From Verrucomicrobiales bacterium (GTDB lineage Bacteria; Verrucomicrobiota; Verrucomicrobiae; Limisphaerales; UBA9464): 14,556 nt of DNA. Under the pieces are notes generated by a model. It was not told the origin of the DNA, did not search any database, and saw only the letters and a list, made by a program, of their open reading frames with translations. Positions within the stretch are counted from its first letter, which is position 1. Every line of letters starts with the position of its first letter. A program made the position numbers and the translations under genes. The stretch is taken from NCBI GenBank assembly GCA_005789375.1, contig SXXZ01000141.1, positions 1 through 14,556 of the forward strand, given 5' to 3'. Below, piece by piece: positions 13,982 through 14,556 of this stretch.

Positions 13982-14556
13982 ATGGGCCGCAAGTTGAGAG
14001 TCGAGTAGGCTGGCGCGCTTTATCACGTCATGAATCGCGGTAACCTGCGCGAACTGATCTTCATGTGGTTGCTGGGCACTTACACGAGTCGCTTCAACCG
14101 GCGTCACAAGCTCTTCGGCCACTTGTTCTCCGGGCGCTACAAGTCGCTAATCGTGGACGGATCGGGTAGCGGTTACCTCAAGAGCGTGGGCGATTACGTC
14201 CACTTGAATCCGGCGCGAGCGAAACTGGTGGCGGCGGATGCACCCTTGCAGAGTTTTGCCTGGAGCAGTTGGCCGGCGTACTTGCTCGCACCGTCGAAAC
14301 GTCCGGCGTGGTTGCGGGTGGATCGGTTGCTGGGCGCGTGGGGCATCCCCGAGGACAGTCCGGCCGGGCGGCAACAGCTTGAACAGGCGTTGGAGGAACG
14401 GCGTGGGGCGGAGGAAGGCGAGGAGTTCAAGCCGATTCGGCGCGGCTGGTGTCTGGGCGAGGAGACGTTTCGGGAGGAGTTGCTGGCGAAGATGAGCGAG
14501 CGGATAGGGGCGGAGCATTACGGCGAGGAGCGCGCGGAGACGGCGGAGGCGCAGGC
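13982..14556 (+). pseudogene. REP-associated tyrosine transposase (RAYT, Y1_Tnp), inactivated, runs off right edge
   Basis: From ATG 13982 the frame reads MGRKLRVE, then TAG (14006-14008) where the family normally has Tyr, then AGALYHVMNRGNLRELIF and directly MWLLGTYTSRFNRRH at codon 28. In intact RAYTs about 50 residues lie between these blocks, including the NHxHL (HUH) metal-binding motif; here they are missing without a frame change. The rest is well preserved: KLFGHLFSGRYKSLIVDGSG, then YLKSVGDYVHLNPARA with the likely catalytic Tyr, WSSWPAYLL, and RGWCLGEETFREELLAKM. The gene is still open at the window edge. Known role of intact proteins: single-strand cleavage and mobilisation of REP sequences. 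With both a nonsense codon and no HUH motif this copy should be dead unless acted on in trans. ATG 14063 could start a product lacking the N-terminus. Confidence 0.85.

Overview
The window looks like a chromosomal piece of a GC-rich Verrucomicrobiota-type bacterium, or a near relative in the Planctomycetota-Verrucomicrobiota group. The pointers are a paired PSD1 cytochrome-like protein and DUF1501 protein, two prepilin-like proteins with the conserved leader and an aromatic C-terminus, and REP-associated tyrosine transposase (RAYT) debris. No rRNA, CRISPR array or intact insertion sequence is present. The assignment rests on protein features read by eye.

Layout. Positions 1-2145, minus strand: three tightly spaced genes (gaps of 19 and 18 bases) that read as one operon. 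They encode a secreted HExxH metallopeptidase, an enolase-superfamily enzyme resembling hydroxyproline-betaine epimerase / cis-3-hydroxyproline dehydratase, and the N-terminus of a secreted S9/DPP IV-like peptidase that runs off the left edge. Positions 2208-2921, plus strand: a Phd-VapC toxin-antitoxin pair with an inverted-repeat operator. Positions 3008-5315: an EgtD-like (Methyltransf_33) SAM methyltransferase followed by a radical SAM enzyme with a Cys-rich C-terminus. This pair is the best candidate for an undescribed pathway, because two positions that set histidine recognition in EgtD appear changed. A bulged hairpin and a CAU-anticodon tRNA follow.

Positions 5853-10650: a large c-type-cytochrome-like PSD1 protein with an inserted LamG-like domain, followed 7 bases later by a Tat-exported DUF1501 protein, the standard two-gene unit of these phyla. 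Positions 10766-13256: two paralogous prepilin-like proteins on opposite strands facing each other, with a secreted CIA30-family protein between them.

Positions 13257-14556: a graveyard of REP/RAYT sequence. It holds GGGTCA-bearing direct repeats, a perfect 25-base inverted repeat 455 bases apart, the first ~18 codons of one RAYT on the minus strand, and a second RAYT on the plus strand. The second copy is inactivated by an amber codon and by an internal deletion that removes the HUH catalytic motif.
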